A stretch of 64,000 nucleotides of DNA from Orychophragmus violaceus (GCA_030180135.1 CM058235.1:91674535-91738534), one strand, 5' to 3'; numbered from the stretch's first letter, positions 8,611 through 20,325 are shown. Made by a program: numbers and translations. The notes: generated by a model not told the origin, from the sequence alone.

Positions 8611-10779
8611 TCATTCACCGATAAACTGGCGTTTTTTAGCAGTGTTCATGTACGGTCTAAGAACCCATTCAATCTCTGCTTCATCTTGTTCCAAAGTTCC
8701 TAGTTTCACCTGCAACAACAAAAAAATTGCAAACCAGTTTCAGTATGGTTAAGAAAACTCAAGACAGAATAGACCGGATGTCTAGTAGTACCTGGTAGAG
8801 ACGCAACTCAAACCGAGGACCAGTCTCTTTAAGCTCAATCGATTTCGGGCCTCCTTCTCCTTTATCATACACATGATTCCTAAATACGTGCCACAAAAGA
8901 CTTTTCAATCACGAATCGACACAGACACAGTTTACTAGACATTAGTTTATTATGGAGAAAACTTTACCTGAATGAAATATAATCAGATTTATTACAAAAT
9001 GTTACTATACGTTTTGCATCCACTTTCGGAACTGGGAAGATGTGTTTCAAGATGTTCGCAACTCTTGTACCCATCTGCCAAAATAACAACATGTTTTACA
9101 TTACAAATGGTAAACAAACGAACAGAGTAAATCAACTCTACAAAACTGGTTCGAATTGCATATAAAGAAGGAAGTGAATCGGTTCTAGAGAATATACCTG
9201 GCTTGTAAAGTTGTCAAATATGAGATGAGGATATTGCTCAGACATTTTCCCCATTGCTTTCTTGGTTTGAATTTCATGTCTTGTTACCTAAAACAAAGGA
9301 GGGGACTCTGGATTCAGTAACAAAAAAAAGCAAGAAATGGAGATGTCAAGAAGAGAGATTTGAAAACAAAAATCATAAAGTCCAAGAGGTACTTACCACA
9401 TTAAGTAATTGAAAGTATGCAGTTGGTCCAAATGGGAGATGAGAGACAATAAGACCATCAGGCATGCCACGGTTCTCAGAAACAAATATCACATCAGTAA
9501 AATCATGGGAACGAGCCATTTCAATTATCTCAGAAATGACCTGCAATGAAACAAGTAAGAAAATTCCAGTGTTGTGATCCCAATGCCTACATAAAGATGG
9601 GTATTGTGTTGTATAAAGGTCACTACAACTCCAGCTCAGTGATAGTTAATATTAGTCACACTCCCAATTTGATAAGCAATACAGCTTCAACCTAACTCAG
9701 CTACATGTTCAGATTTTTTGGACCTATGTTACGCATAATCTGACCATGATATGATGTAAATAAACAACTACATCAATGAGAAACCACAAGCAGTGATCAA
9801 TTGGAAAACAAAACTGAATTATAGAAGAAGAATATTAGATACTTCCAAATGTAAATACAATCAAGAACACACATACCTGACTACCACGATTTATTCTAGT
9901 GGCGTTAGGAAATACAATATTCAATTCCTGCAAAAGATTAAAGGTCACAAAATCAATCAACAAATACAAATCACTAGCCAACAATATATACACAGAAGAA
10001 AACTAACCAGACAAATAATGTTAAATCTATTCATCAACCGAAACTAAAGTTAATATACCTTAACGAATCGCGTTAGTGGAGCACTTGGATCCCTAGACGT
10101 TGTCAACAAGATCTTCGGATCTTTCTCCGTTGCATTTGCATATTCATCATCAATATGACTGCGAGGAACTGTTTCACAACATGATCACAAACCAGTCATG
10201 TTCCATACTGACACTGACAGAGAGTTTCAAACGAATGAATAGATAGTGGTTACTCAGGTACAAACATTAACTTTGAATTTTCAGCTTCTTAACCATAACA
10301 TTCAAATTAATTTAACAAAAAATGTTACTAATGATTCAGTATCAAGATAAAAGGACCATAAAACAAGTTTAATTTACAAAACTGTGCATAATCAAGTCAT
10401 AGAGTTTCTATTAAAAATGTATACAATCTACCAATTAGTTCAACGAAATCGGCAAAACCCAGCTCCAGAAATCGTTCCAGAATTCTTACCGGCAGTATTT
10501 TGATCTTCGAGATCAATCTCCTGTCGAAGCTTCGCCTCCTCGTTTCGGAGCTCAGTAGGAATCGGTTTTCCTTCTGTTAAAACATAAACAAAAATCAGAA
10601 ATATCGAAAAAGCATCGAATCAAAGAACCCATTATCGATTGTTTAACAGATACGAAAGAAACTCGACCTTGCAGGGCTTCTCTTATCTTCCGCTTCTTTT
10701 CGTAGAGCTGACGCTCATCACCTTCCAAGTTTTTCCTGTAGAGATACTCCTTTCTTAACCTAACGTTCCTGCGCAACAT
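8611..10779 (-). CDS. IMP4: IMP4, U3 snoRNP (SSU processome) Brix-domain protein
   Basis: Nine exons join in frame with consensus splice sites: 10668-10779, 10490-10573, 10059-10168, 9877-9927, 9397-9540, 9198-9287, 8968-9074, 8792-8879 and 8611-8709. They total 885 nt, or 294 residues, the length I know for the Arabidopsis orthologue. The N-terminus (MLRRNVRLRKEYLYRK) and the Brix domain are clear: KILLTTSRDPSAPL, the HDFTDVIFVSENRG segment, GLIVSHLPFGPTAYF, PHLIFDNFTSQMG and the C-terminal EIEWVLRPYMNT. IMP4 acts with MPP10 and IMP3 in the nucleolus and helps pair U3 snoRNA with pre-rRNA for 18S processing. No defects are visible. A telo-box lies upstream, as is common for ribosome-biogenesis genes. 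Confidence 0.96.
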
Positions 10780-10848
10780 CGTGATTCCTCGTGAGTGACA
10801 GAGAGAGAGAGAGAGAGGCTATGAAGGAACTTGTTTGGTTGTGGCGCT

Positions 10849-10857
10849 TTAGGGTTT
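10849..10857 (-). promoter_or_regulatory. Telo-box in the IMP4 promoter / 5' UTR
   Basis: The minus strand reads AAACCCTAA 70 bp upstream of the IMP4 start codon, beside a GA-repeat (10799-10817). In Arabidopsis, telo-boxes are enriched upstream of ribosomal-protein and ribosome-biogenesis genes and bind TRB/Pur-alpha proteins, which suits IMP4. Confidence 0.65.
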
Positions 10858-11042
10858 TAGGAAAGGGTTTCAAGAGACGCAGGAAGAGGAACGCAACTGA
10901 AGATAACGAAAGTGTTAAAATTAAAAAACGGCACGGTGTTTGTCTATGAAAGGGTGAAACGGATAGCTAGCTATTTTCGGGAATTAGTATCCGGGCCTTA
11001 AAAGAGGCCTAAGTAAATAACACAAGAAATTTGTAAAAAAAT

Positions 11043-11086
11043 GCCCTCACGCAGGATTGAACTACGAACCACTGAGCTATAAGGGC
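11043..11086 (-). pseudogene. tRNA-like minihelix lacking the anticodon arm
   Basis: The minus strand begins GCCCTTA and ends TGAGGGC, a 7-bp acceptor stem with one G-T pair. Inside are an A-box-like TAGCTCAGTGG (5' half of the D arm) and a complete T arm: CGTAG stem, TTCAATC loop, CTGCG stem. The 3' half of the D arm, the anticodon arm and the variable loop are absent, so it cannot decode. A run of seven T follows the acceptor end by two bases, as in a Pol III terminator. It lies about 260 bp upstream of IMP4 on the same strand. It may be a deleted tRNA gene, a tRNA-derived repeat or a transcribed tRNA-like structure; the parental isotype is unclear. Confidence 0.6.
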
Positions 11087-11696
11087 GGACTGCGGAATTT
11101 GGCCCTGTAGTAAGTATAGTTTCGAACTAAGCCAAAAATCAAAGGCAGACAACCAATTAAACAAATCCAACTTTGACACTACTGTAAACTTAAAAAGTTG
11201 ATCGATATGGACTTAGCATCCAGCAATAAACCAGCCTGAATCTATTTCGGCCCATTAAAGAAGTCAACAATTCATACAAACTTTGGTCTCTTGAATGTAA
11301 TGTTCTTTATGGAAACTAAAAACCATGATGATTTTGTAATAAAAATATGTCTTGACCTTGGTTTCAATCATCACTTCACCATTCCACAAGTTGGTGTTAG
11401 TGGGGGCTTACATTAGTTTGGAAGAAAGAGGTTTATGTTTATGTTTCAAATGCAGCCCCTAATTTTATTGATGCTCAAATCACTTTCAAAGACTAATAAA
11501 ATTAGGGGCTGCATTTAGGTTCCTCATCAAAAATCATGATGTGGGTTTGTTGTTTCTTCTTAGATTATTCAGAAATCTCAAACCTTTTAGTGAAATCGAG
11601 CAGATCAGACACACTGGTTTTTTAAGTTTGTGTATTGTTTTTATTTCAACATTCTGATTCAGATAATGTTTTTGTTTTGTTTTGTTTTGTCTAAAG
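11087..11696. other. Intergenic between tRNA-like element and PEPC pseudogene
   Basis: No gene is seen. It holds the perfect inverted repeat at 11448-11516, and a T-rich tract with TTTTG repeats (11665-11692) that is the residual intron upstream of the PEPC exon. Confidence 0.5.
11448..11516. repeat. Perfect 22-bp inverted repeat with 25-nt loop
   Basis: Bases 11448-11469 are the exact reverse complement of 11495-11516 (arms begin AAATGCAGCCCC). An RNA copy would form a 22-bp hairpin. It may be a tiny foldback MITE or a young hairpin locus. Confidence 0.85.
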
Positions 11697-12731
11697 GTTC
11701 AAGAGTGTTACGAGGTTGCTGGTGATTATGACGGAAACTGCAACTCTGAGAAGCTAGAGGAGCTTGGAAATATGTTGACGAGTTTAGATCCAGGGGATTC
11801 AATCGTTGTAACAAAATCATTCTCCAACATGCTTAGCTTGGCTAATCTCGCTGAAGTCCAGATTGCGTACAGGCGTAGGATTAAGCAGCTTAAGAAAGGA
11901 GATTTCGCAGATGAGGCATCTGCAACAACGGAATCCGACATTGAGGAGACTCTCAAGAGGCTCTTGCAGCTTAACAAGAATCTTGAAAAGGTCTTTGATG
12001 CTCTCAAGAACCAGACTGTTGGCTTGGTCTTAGAGCACCCACAACGGTGAAACCGCGTGTGGGTTTCTTAGTTCCTTTTTTTAATTTTTTTTTTTAAAAT
12101 GGCGAAAAAATCAAAAAAAAAAAATTGGACCAATCCTGTAGCGCCACGTCGGCGCTACAGGACAAGAGACCGTATCTTAATTAGGGATTTTAGTATACGG
12201 TATGTTAACTGTTTTGGTGGGACCCACACATATTTTAATATTTTTTTCTTAAGAGACTAAGCTAAGAGACTCCAATGGAGTTGCTCTTAACTGCTCATCC
12301 TACTCAATCTGTTAGTCGGTCTTTGCTCCAAAAGTTTGGTAGGTTTGTGAACTTTTTATGAAGTCCACGACATTTTGATTCTTGTGACTTTTTGTTACTG
12401 ATGATTTTTGTTTCGATGCTTTCAGGATTCGTGATTGTTTGACTCAGTTATATGCGAAGGACATTACTCCTGATGATAAACAAGAAATCGATGAAGCTTT
12501 GCAAAGAGAGGTATACTAACTCAAACAAAGAACTCTCGATGAAGCTTTTGCGTGCATTGCATACTACTAAACCTCTGTCTTTGTTGCAACATATTCAAGC
12601 TACTTTTCGCACTGATGAAATCCGAAGAACTCCTACACCACAAGATGGGATAAGAGCAGGGATGAGCTACTTCCACGAGAACAAACTTCTGTCCAAGAAG
12701 AATATGTACGTTCAGTTTTTCATGGAAAAAG
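11697..12731 (+). pseudogene. Phosphoenolpyruvate carboxylase gene fragment (exons 2-4)
   Basis: After an intact AG acceptor (11695-11696) the frame reads VQECYEVAGDYDGN, LEELGNMLTSLDPGDSIVV, ANLAEVQIAYRRRIKQLKK and FDALKNQTVGLVL. Beyond a MITE it continues TAHPTQSV to a GT donor at 12343. A second exon (12426-12510) reads RIRDCLTQLYAKDITPDDK. A third piece (about 12593-12690) reads IQATFRTDEIRRTPTPQD and GMSYFHE. This is the N-terminal region of plant PEPC, the cytosolic enzyme adding bicarbonate to PEP. The first exon and the entire catalytic C-terminus are missing, one codon is lost in LANLAEVQ, the last acceptor is damaged, and the MITE disrupts the frame. The 3' end meets an LTR insertion. 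It is non-functional. Confidence 0.9.
12033..12286. mobile_element. PIF/Harbinger-like MITE inside the PEPC exon
   Basis: The 254-bp insert is flanked by TTA on both sides (12030-12032 and 12287-12289). Its imperfect terminal inverted repeats start GAGCACCCACAACGG on one side and GAGCAACTCCATTGG on the other. TTA duplications and these termini fit a PIF/Harbinger (Tourist-like) MITE. Removing it restores PEPC codons across the junction. An internal perfect hairpin has 12-bp arms (12134-12145, 12151-12162) and a 5-nt loop. It encodes nothing. Confidence 0.85.
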
Positions 12732-13932
12732 TGTAACGCCCCCTTCCCATTTTTCGCTGACCGACGAGCTGACCGGCCAATAATCAAACAAGAACATGAC
12801 CGATCGAACCCGAGTAGTCATACGAGAAGAGTTTGTCACAATACGAAAGCCTGAAACAATCCGGTTTGAGACAAGGCTCGAACCAAACTATCTTTGACTC
12901 CGTTTACCTCGTTTCTATGATACTAAGCTTCGCAACTTGTACCGCTTCCACGAGTTGTGTTCGGTTCGGACGAAACCGTATATCATGGATTATTCCGTTT
13001 TTATTACTTGAAAAACATAAATCTTATTCATGGTAGTATACAGTCTAATACAAAACATTTAGTGGGATATCCCAACAAAATCCGAAACCGAAAGTAACAG
13101 TCAAAATGTGTAATAACCGATACCCAATGCCAACCCGAGACTACTCCGAGTGTCCTACGCGTCCGCCGAGCTACGCCAAACCTGAAAAACACAAAAGAGT
13201 CTAATGAGTAATCTAAGATTATCCAGTGAGACGGCTCCCCACTAAAGGCTGCTAATAATCTAATGATCCCACCCAAACCCAAAATAACAATCAAGTAAAA
13301 TAGCTGATCACATGCTACCAAGACGTGATGAGCTTCACAACACACACAAGCATTAAAATAACAACACAATCATCAACGAAGGGAATCGAGAACACTGCGG
13401 CACATGTTCTCGATTAGACTCGATCTATCTATCGCATCTCTAACGCAATCTCCACACCATCTGGGCCCACTTTGCGAACTCGGTGACTTCCACGGGAACA
13501 CTTAGCTTCCGCCAAGGTAGCTAAAACCTCCCACGACTCCTAGGCGATAACACGAAGTCTAACGGCTAGGACACCGTTCTCCGTCCATCGATACGAGGTG
13601 ACTCAGGCTACCCCTAGATAACCCAAGCTTCCATGCAGTCCGGCCCTAGGACGCGACCCCTTATTCTCCGGACCACACACCTACCGGCGTCACTCAGTAG
13701 GTTAACACCATAACCAGCACCACTGCCCGCAGGCACGTGTCCGATCAGGTAACTACCCGAGGATCCAATCGGGTCGGAAGTACCGGAACGCCATCTGTAG
13801 ACTTGCGGGATCTAACGCGCCATATAGAGTCCTAATAACAGTAATGTAAACAAGCAGACTCGCTGGGACTCAATCACGCAATACCAATAAGGTCAAACAA
13901 AAACATTATCTTAATCCCCAATCCATCCCGCA

Positions 13933-16900
13933 TGTAACACCCCTTTCCCATTCTCCGCTGACCGCCGAGCTGACCGGTCAACAATCAAACAAGAACATGA
14001 CCAATCGAACCCGAGCAAGTCGAACGGGAAAAGTTCGCTACAGGACGAAGCCAAAGATAGTTCGGTTTGAGACAAAAGGCTCGCACCGATCTATTTCCGA
14101 CTCCGCTATCCTCGTATCCGTAGCGCAAGCAGTACTACTTGCACGACTTCAACGAGTTGTGTCGGTTCGGACCAAACCTCATATCAGGGAAACAATCTCA
14201 TTTTTAAGGAGTTAAACATCGAATACAACGTTTAACAAACAATTGTCAATAACAATACATAAACAATCAAAGACAATCAAAACATAAAAGGCGCAGCTGC
14301 CGAACCGAAAATCAAACATCCAAAAATCTCGAATCAAAACACGTCACAAGCAACCCGAAGCTACACCGAGGACCTCCCACGTCCGTCGCTGAAACCTGAA
14401 AACACAAAAAGAGTCTAATGAGCAATCTAAGATCACCCAGTGAATCGGCTCCCCACTAATGGCTTCTAATCTAGCTAGAGTCTATAAATCCCGCCCCCAA
14501 AACCCAAAATAACAATCATCATAAATAAGCGGTCAATCACGCACTACCACGTCGTGATAAACCCACACTCAATCAATGCCAAAATAAAAGGAATTAAGGA
14601 AATCGAAGGCACTGCGGCACATGTCCTCGATTAGACTCGGTCTATCTAATGCGCGATAAATAAAAGATAATAATCGACACTGGGCCCTACGAACTCGGTA
14701 ACTTCCACGGGTTACAATGTCGCCTATATGGCAACTAACCCTCGACTCCTATACGTGCACACAAGGACCCACGTATAGGACACCGTTCTCTGTCCATCGA
14801 TACGCGGTGACTCCCGTTACCTCAGGTAACGTGAGTTTCCATGCGACCCGGCCCTAGGACATGACCCCGTATTCTCCGAATCGCACACCTACGGGCGTCA
14901 CCCGATAGTTTAACACCATAACCGGAACCACCATGGCCCGGTTAGGTCAAACCCGAGGATCCAATCGGGTCGGAAGTACCGGAACGTACATAAAACCTAG
15001 GCCTGCGGAATCTAACGCACCCTAGTGTCCTAGTGCAGAAATATAAACACGCAGACTCGCTGGGACTCTAGCACAAATCACGCAATCAATAACAACAATA
15101 ATAATCCCAATCATTCCGCAAGCCTCTACACTACCCAACTCACCGCTCTGACTAGGTCAGATACCTAGTCAGCACCACTAACTTACCCGGTCCCATGACC
15201 GAAGTAAGTGTCCGCAATGACTACTCGGCCCAACACCGAGCAGTCTAATAAACCTGCACAGAAATAACTAATAACAACAACACAACCACACAATCACCAC
15301 GAGCAGGCCTATTAGGGTTTCTAAGACGTTTACTTTACTCTCGTCCGCTACTTTGGGTTAACGGATTGTTAACCCGTAGACGGCTCACAACACGCATCAT
15401 TTCTTTATTAATCCCTCCTAAGTATCTTTTAACCACATTCTCGATCTGTCGGTTTGGAGTTAGTAAACTTACTAACTCCCCGACATATCATTATCATTTA
15501 CTTAATTCGTTACCCAAACCCGCTTCATAGTCTAATTTCCCAATCCCGTTATTATATTCTATACATTGGTTAAGTTCAATTCGTATTTTATTATCGTCTT
15601 AGTTTCCCGTTTATAGTTTATTAATACTTGTTCTTTATACTTATATATATACATCGGTCACGCATTACTAACAACCTAACGGCACGGAAACGGTTAACTC
15701 TTTTTAATTCTAAACCCTAATCACGTTGAATTGGTCTTCTTCGGTTATATATTAAACGCCTCATTAGCTATTAACTATCCAGTTAATTCTTATTTACTAA
15801 TGACTTCGGTTATGGTCCATGTCCTAATGGTTACGGTTTAGTGGTTTTCCCGGTTTGATCACTTTACGAGTTTTCGAGCCGACTCACAAAATAGTTACGG
15901 AATGACGGATTTTGGTGCGGATGAAGATTCCCGAACTAACGAACACTCCTGAAACACAGAACCATAAAACCGATCAATTACGGAGTTATACCAAACAGGC
16001 CCAACACCTTTAGAACCGGTTTGACTAAACCGGTTTAGGGTTGACCGTTGACCGGTTCACACCCCTTTGACCCGGTTTAATCAATCCCCAAACCAAACCC
16101 AATCTCTGATCCAACCATACCAGAAGACTCCCTGAAGATCCGGCTAGCTTTTGGCGGTGGCGGAGCTTCCCGGCGGCGTGACTCCGGCGTTGACTCCGGC
16201 GGATGAGCGTTGACCGGCGGCGGATGGGGATTTTCCGGCAGCTTCTCCTACAGATCCTTATACCAAACTGATTAGAATCACTAGATCTATACATATCCAT
16301 TCCCAAAACAGCCAAAAACTAAGGAGAAAGGCAAGATCTACAAACCCTAAAAGGGGCGGCTGCTTCAAGGTGGTTTTCCGGCGATCTCCGGTGGCTACAG
16401 GGGCGGCGGATCACTGGACAAGACAGAGGAGATCAATACAAAGCTATAGCAATTTATAGATCTAAAATCAAGCTTATAGAAAGAAAGTTACAAGCTTTCT
16501 TGTGGAAGAAGCAAAAGAAGGAGGAGGAGCTCCGGCGACCTACTCCGGCGGCTCTCCGGCGAGAGGGGTGAACAGCGGTTGAAGAGGAGAGTGAGAGGGA
16601 TCTCTAGCACTTGACAGAGCTTGATTTGGATCTAGAGATCTCAAGTTACACCCTTTCTTGCTCAAGAAGAAATGAAGAACAAGATTAGGGTTCTTGGTGT
16701 TCTTCACTCCTTTAAACACACATGCATGAGAGTTTAGACAATGGATGCATGTTCTTGAGAGTGACAGAGAGAGAGACCAGAGAGGCCGAGAGTGAGAGAG
16801 AGGATTTGGTGGGTGAACTCAAAGATTTGAGCTTTTACTTGCTCATGAAGTTATGATGAACATGCAAGGGATTTGGTGATGAATCTCTCAAGAACACTCA

Positions 16901-17592
16901 AGAACAACAAGAACACAAACAAGGGATTATTGTTTCTGGGCTAGAGAGGAAGGGAGAGATCGAGAGAGAGAGTTGAGAGAGCTAGAGAATTGTTGGTGAG
17001 GTACATTGAATGGATGGGATGTTTGTGCATGCATGCAAAGAAAGATTCATGGAATCTTGGCATGTTTGACACCTCACCAGGCTAGGGTGGCGCCATGGGG
17101 AGACAACAAGTGTCCTTCTGGGCAATTTTTGTTGCCAAAACACTCCATAAAAGATGCCTAATCCCTTCTCTAATCCCCTTTGCTAATTGCTCGGTTTTGC
17201 GGTTTTCTCGGTTTAATATTTTAGAATGGTTCCGGATAATCCCATAAATTCCCAAACCTTCAAAATATGATTCTTTATGCTATTTTATGAATTTAGCATT
17301 TTGAATCACTCCATTCGGGCTTACGTAGCTCTAGATATGAATTTCCGAAGTTTCTTCGGTTTAGTCGGTTTCCATCCCGACAAGCCGAAAAACTCGTTTT
17401 CGCTCCGATTCTTCCAATTTCGATCTTGTAAACATTCTTTATGTTAAAACATAAGAATATTTGGCCCGTCTCGGTTTCCGTCTCGAACTTTGGTAAAATT
17501 ACCATTTTACCCCTGACTTAGGTAAAATGACGATTTTACTCTCGGTTGACTTCCTGCTGCCCGTTGACCGTATTTTGATACGGGGTATCACA
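13933..17592 (-). repeat. 3' LTR of the nested element
   Basis: Begins TGTAACACCCC and ends GGGGTATCACA on the plus strand. The 96-codon frame at 16025-16315 is repeated in the other LTR because the LTRs are almost identical; it shows no known domain and I do not treat it as a gene. Confidence 0.93.
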
Positions 17593-17602
17593 TTCTTCCC
17601 CA
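17593..17602 (-). promoter_or_regulatory. Polypurine tract of the nested element
   Basis: The minus strand reads TGGGGAAGAA immediately before the LTR start TGTGATACCCCG, the expected position for plus-strand cDNA priming. Confidence 0.8.
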
Positions 17603-18765
17603 CTTACAGGAATTCGGTCCCCGAATTCTCCGTCACTTACAAACGTCAAATTGGTTCCGATTCCGGTGGACTACTTCCCAACTCGTACGCTTCCCCACTT
17701 TGCTTCGACTTCCACATTTCTCGGATGACATCCTTCCCTCCTTTTCCTGGGACACTCTTCAAGAATCTGATCATCGGCTTTCTTCTCCATGACTCCAACA
17801 TCGGCGTTCCTTTCTCCAAATCGTTTTGCTAAATCCTCATGCGTCTCGGCTCCTTCCCGTCGATCGCGATGGCTGCTCCACTCTCACTGTCGGTGCTCCC
17901 AATGCTTCGCGGTCCGGCGTGCTCGACTATGAACATCTCGACACTTCATCTTGCTGACGGGTTCGGGTTCGGTTTTGGATTTACTTCACTTCCTCGCTCT
18001 ATCCCCGGTATCACTTTCCTATAGAAGTATGGTTACTTAATCACGTACCCTACGGTCTCTCGTGATTAAATAACAATACCCTATAAGTCTGTTCTCTCGC
18101 GGAGGAACGGTTGAACTCAACCGTCCGCAAGTCAGCTCAAACTTGAAATACAACCAAAATAAACTTAGGACTTATCTTTCTATCCAGATCAAGAAAAGCG
18201 ATCGGTCACGACGCACACATTCGAACTAATAACAATCTAACAGTCGCTCTGACCCACTCAAACAATCTATCAAAACCCCGCACACTAACGCCACACAAAC
18301 TACCGCCCCACAATACAATCAATCAATCAAGCAAGAAATAAACAAGCAAGCTACTATAATAAATCACGCAATCTACAGATCGGCCGGATGCGTCGTCAAT
18401 CCGGGTTCGGGTCATGATGAACGGTCGTCAGTTCCGCCCATCATTTAGTTTCACACAGTAACCCATTTGCTTTTCGAACCGTCTCAATCATGCAAATAGT
18501 TACTATGTTACTATAAACGATTAGCCGAACACTCTGTATCCACCACATACATAAAACGATATATCATACATTATAAAGTTTTTAGTACACGGTTAAGATC
18601 AGAGTTCCTACATAAAGCCGTCATCATATACCAAAAACCCATACGACGCCGCTGCACAACAAAAATCAAAGACGACACGCAAAGTCGCCTATCCGCCGAT
18701 CTATCTACAAGTCAAAATAGAGTTAGTGCCCCCAACTTACCTGGCCTAACTACCCCTACCCTAAC
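17603..18765 (-). other. Non-coding 3' internal region of the nested element
   Basis: About 1.16 kb between the ORF stop and the polypurine tract. I find no long frame and no RT, integrase or env-like motif on either strand. Confidence 0.6.
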
Positions 18766-20073
18766 CTAACGCCTCCAGTAAGACCAGAATGCCCCACAAC
18801 ACTGGCAATACGGCTCACTGGAGTATCCACTGGCAGGCGCGCCGGGTGGGTGTGGTGGGTGTGCGTCTCGAGATGGTGCCCCGACGTGCTGGGGCTCGGC
18901 GATCGGACAGAGACAAGCATCGTGACCTGCGCGGCCACAAACTGGACAGACTGAAAGAGCTACTGGGTACGGTCCTCGATAACAAGCGGATGCTGAGTGC
19001 CCATAATCTCCACACAACTGACAAGGCGAAGTCGGCGCTGACGGGGGATCCATGAAAAAATCTGAGGCAAGATGACCCGGACCTCTACATAACTGGCACC
19101 TCCTCACTGGCTCGGGCTGCGGCGACTGAACGATCGGCATCTGGATCATAGAGAACTGTCTGGCGGGCGGCGAACTAGGCTCGGGATCTCTGCGGCTGGG
19201 TCCGGATCCCCAATCTCCGGGTACTGATGCTGGGTACGGCTCTCCATCGGGCATGTGCAGTCCTGCTCTGGCGACTGGGCAAGTCATCTCTCCGTGGTCT
19301 GTCTGGCTGCATAGGGGACAGCGAGCTGGTCCAGATAAGGGGTGGTAAACCTCCCGAAGGTGCGGGTCCACTGATCGAGGGCACCACCATACATGGAAAT
19401 CCCGTACTCCACATCCACTACACGCTCGGCTCTCGGGTACTACTGGTGGGGCCTCTACCGCCTCGACTGGTGGCGTCACTGCCTCAAACTCCGACCCAGA
19501 AGATCCTGATGACATCTCAAGGTCCAACGGGGTACGGGGAGATCCTGGTCCAACCTGCTGCGCCAAGATATCCTCTAACATCGCTACCTGCTCCCCTACC
19601 TGCTGCTCCCACTGCTGATGCTGCTCAGGGTCCACTGGCTCCATCTCGAGATCAAAACCGAACGGTAACGGGTCCATCAGATAATCCTCCATACCAAGTA
19701 GCGGTGGAAACTCGGGTGCCTCAAGGGGTGGCACCTGGTACATCGGTGGCGCATCTGTCTCTGCGATAATCTGCGGCACGTCCGGCTCTGGCCACTGTGG
19801 CGGTAACTGCAGCTCCACATCCTCTCCACCCAGAAATTCCATCATGTCGGCAAAAGGGTCTCGGCTACTTGCATCATCTAACATCGCTGGCGGTAACGGG
19901 TCCTGAAGAGGCGACCAATCTACTTGTGCTGCTCTCGCACCCTGCATCTCTCGTAACGGAATAGGCGGCTGATCCGCTGTATGGGACCCCTGCGTGTGAC
20001 CTGGTGACGCTGGATACCCCTGAAACTGCTCTACCTGACCCTCCTCAGAACCAACTGATCCCTGCTGACTCAT
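18766..20073 (-). CDS. Zinc-knuckle-array (Gag-like) protein of the nested LTR element
   Basis: I start at the ATG at 20073 (MSQQGSVGSEEGQ), giving 435 residues. An upstream ATG at 20289 adds 72 residues that look like leader: TACTAAC branch consensus and TTGATTGCAG just upstream suggest an intron ends there. The N-terminal two thirds are acidic and rich in Pro, Gln and Glu without a domain I recognise. The C-terminal part has three intact CX2CX4HX4C knuckles (CPLCSQTDHGEMTC, CQLCGDYGHSASAC, CPVCGRAGHDACLC). A fourth has lost its final Cys (CQLCRGPGHLASDF), and atypical Cys clusters lie at both ends of the array. Zinc knuckles bind RNA in retroelement Gag proteins. One or two are usual; an array without protease or RT is odd. 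Confidence 0.75.
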   Translation of the reverse strand: MSQQGSVGSEEGQVEQFQGYPASPGHTQGSHTADQPPIPLREMQGARAAQVDWSPLQDPLPPAMLDDASSRDPFADMMEFLGGEDVELQLPPQWPEPDVPQIIAETDAPPMYQVPPLEAPEFPPLLGMEDYLMDPLPFGFDLEMEPVDPEQHQQWEQQVGEQVAMLEDILAQQVGPGSPRTPLDLEMSSGSSGSEFEAVTPPVEAVEAPPVVPESRACSGCGVRDFHVWWCPRSVDPHLREVYHPLSGPARCPLCSQTDHGEMTCPVARAGLHMPDGEPYPASVPGDWGSGPSRRDPEPSSPPARQFSMIQMPIVQSPQPEPVRRCQLCRGPGHLASDFFMDPPSAPTSPCQLCGDYGHSASACYRGPYPVALSVCPVCGRAGHDACLCPIAEPQHVGAPSRDAHPPHPPGAPASGYSSEPYCQCCGAFWSYWRR

Positions 20074-20325
20074 ACTGCTCGGCTGTACTGCTCCGTATAC
20101 ACACACACACCCAACCACTCCGCCCGGGATGCACTGCTGTAAGACTGCAATCAAAGACACAAAATGAGTTAGTACAAATAATACGAAAATTTCTACTTTC
20201 CCATCCCAACCCCGGGTGTAACGGACGCGGCTCGGTTTCCTAACAGTTGCTTGTGTGACACATTTGACTCGATAAAACACGGAAAACACTCAAAAATGAA
20301 ATGTTTCGAAACCATTGAGAACCAT

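Noticed and set aside
11043..11086. A functional tRNA
   Set aside because: The anticodon arm and half of the D arm are missing, so it cannot decode.
16025..16315. 96-codon ORF, identical to the one at 22435-22725
   Set aside because: Identity is explained by the two near-identical LTRs, so it gives no evidence of coding selection.
18789..19769. Plus-strand ORFs opposite the zinc-knuckle ORF
   Set aside because: They are shadows of the GC-rich minus-strand gene; no recognisable protein.
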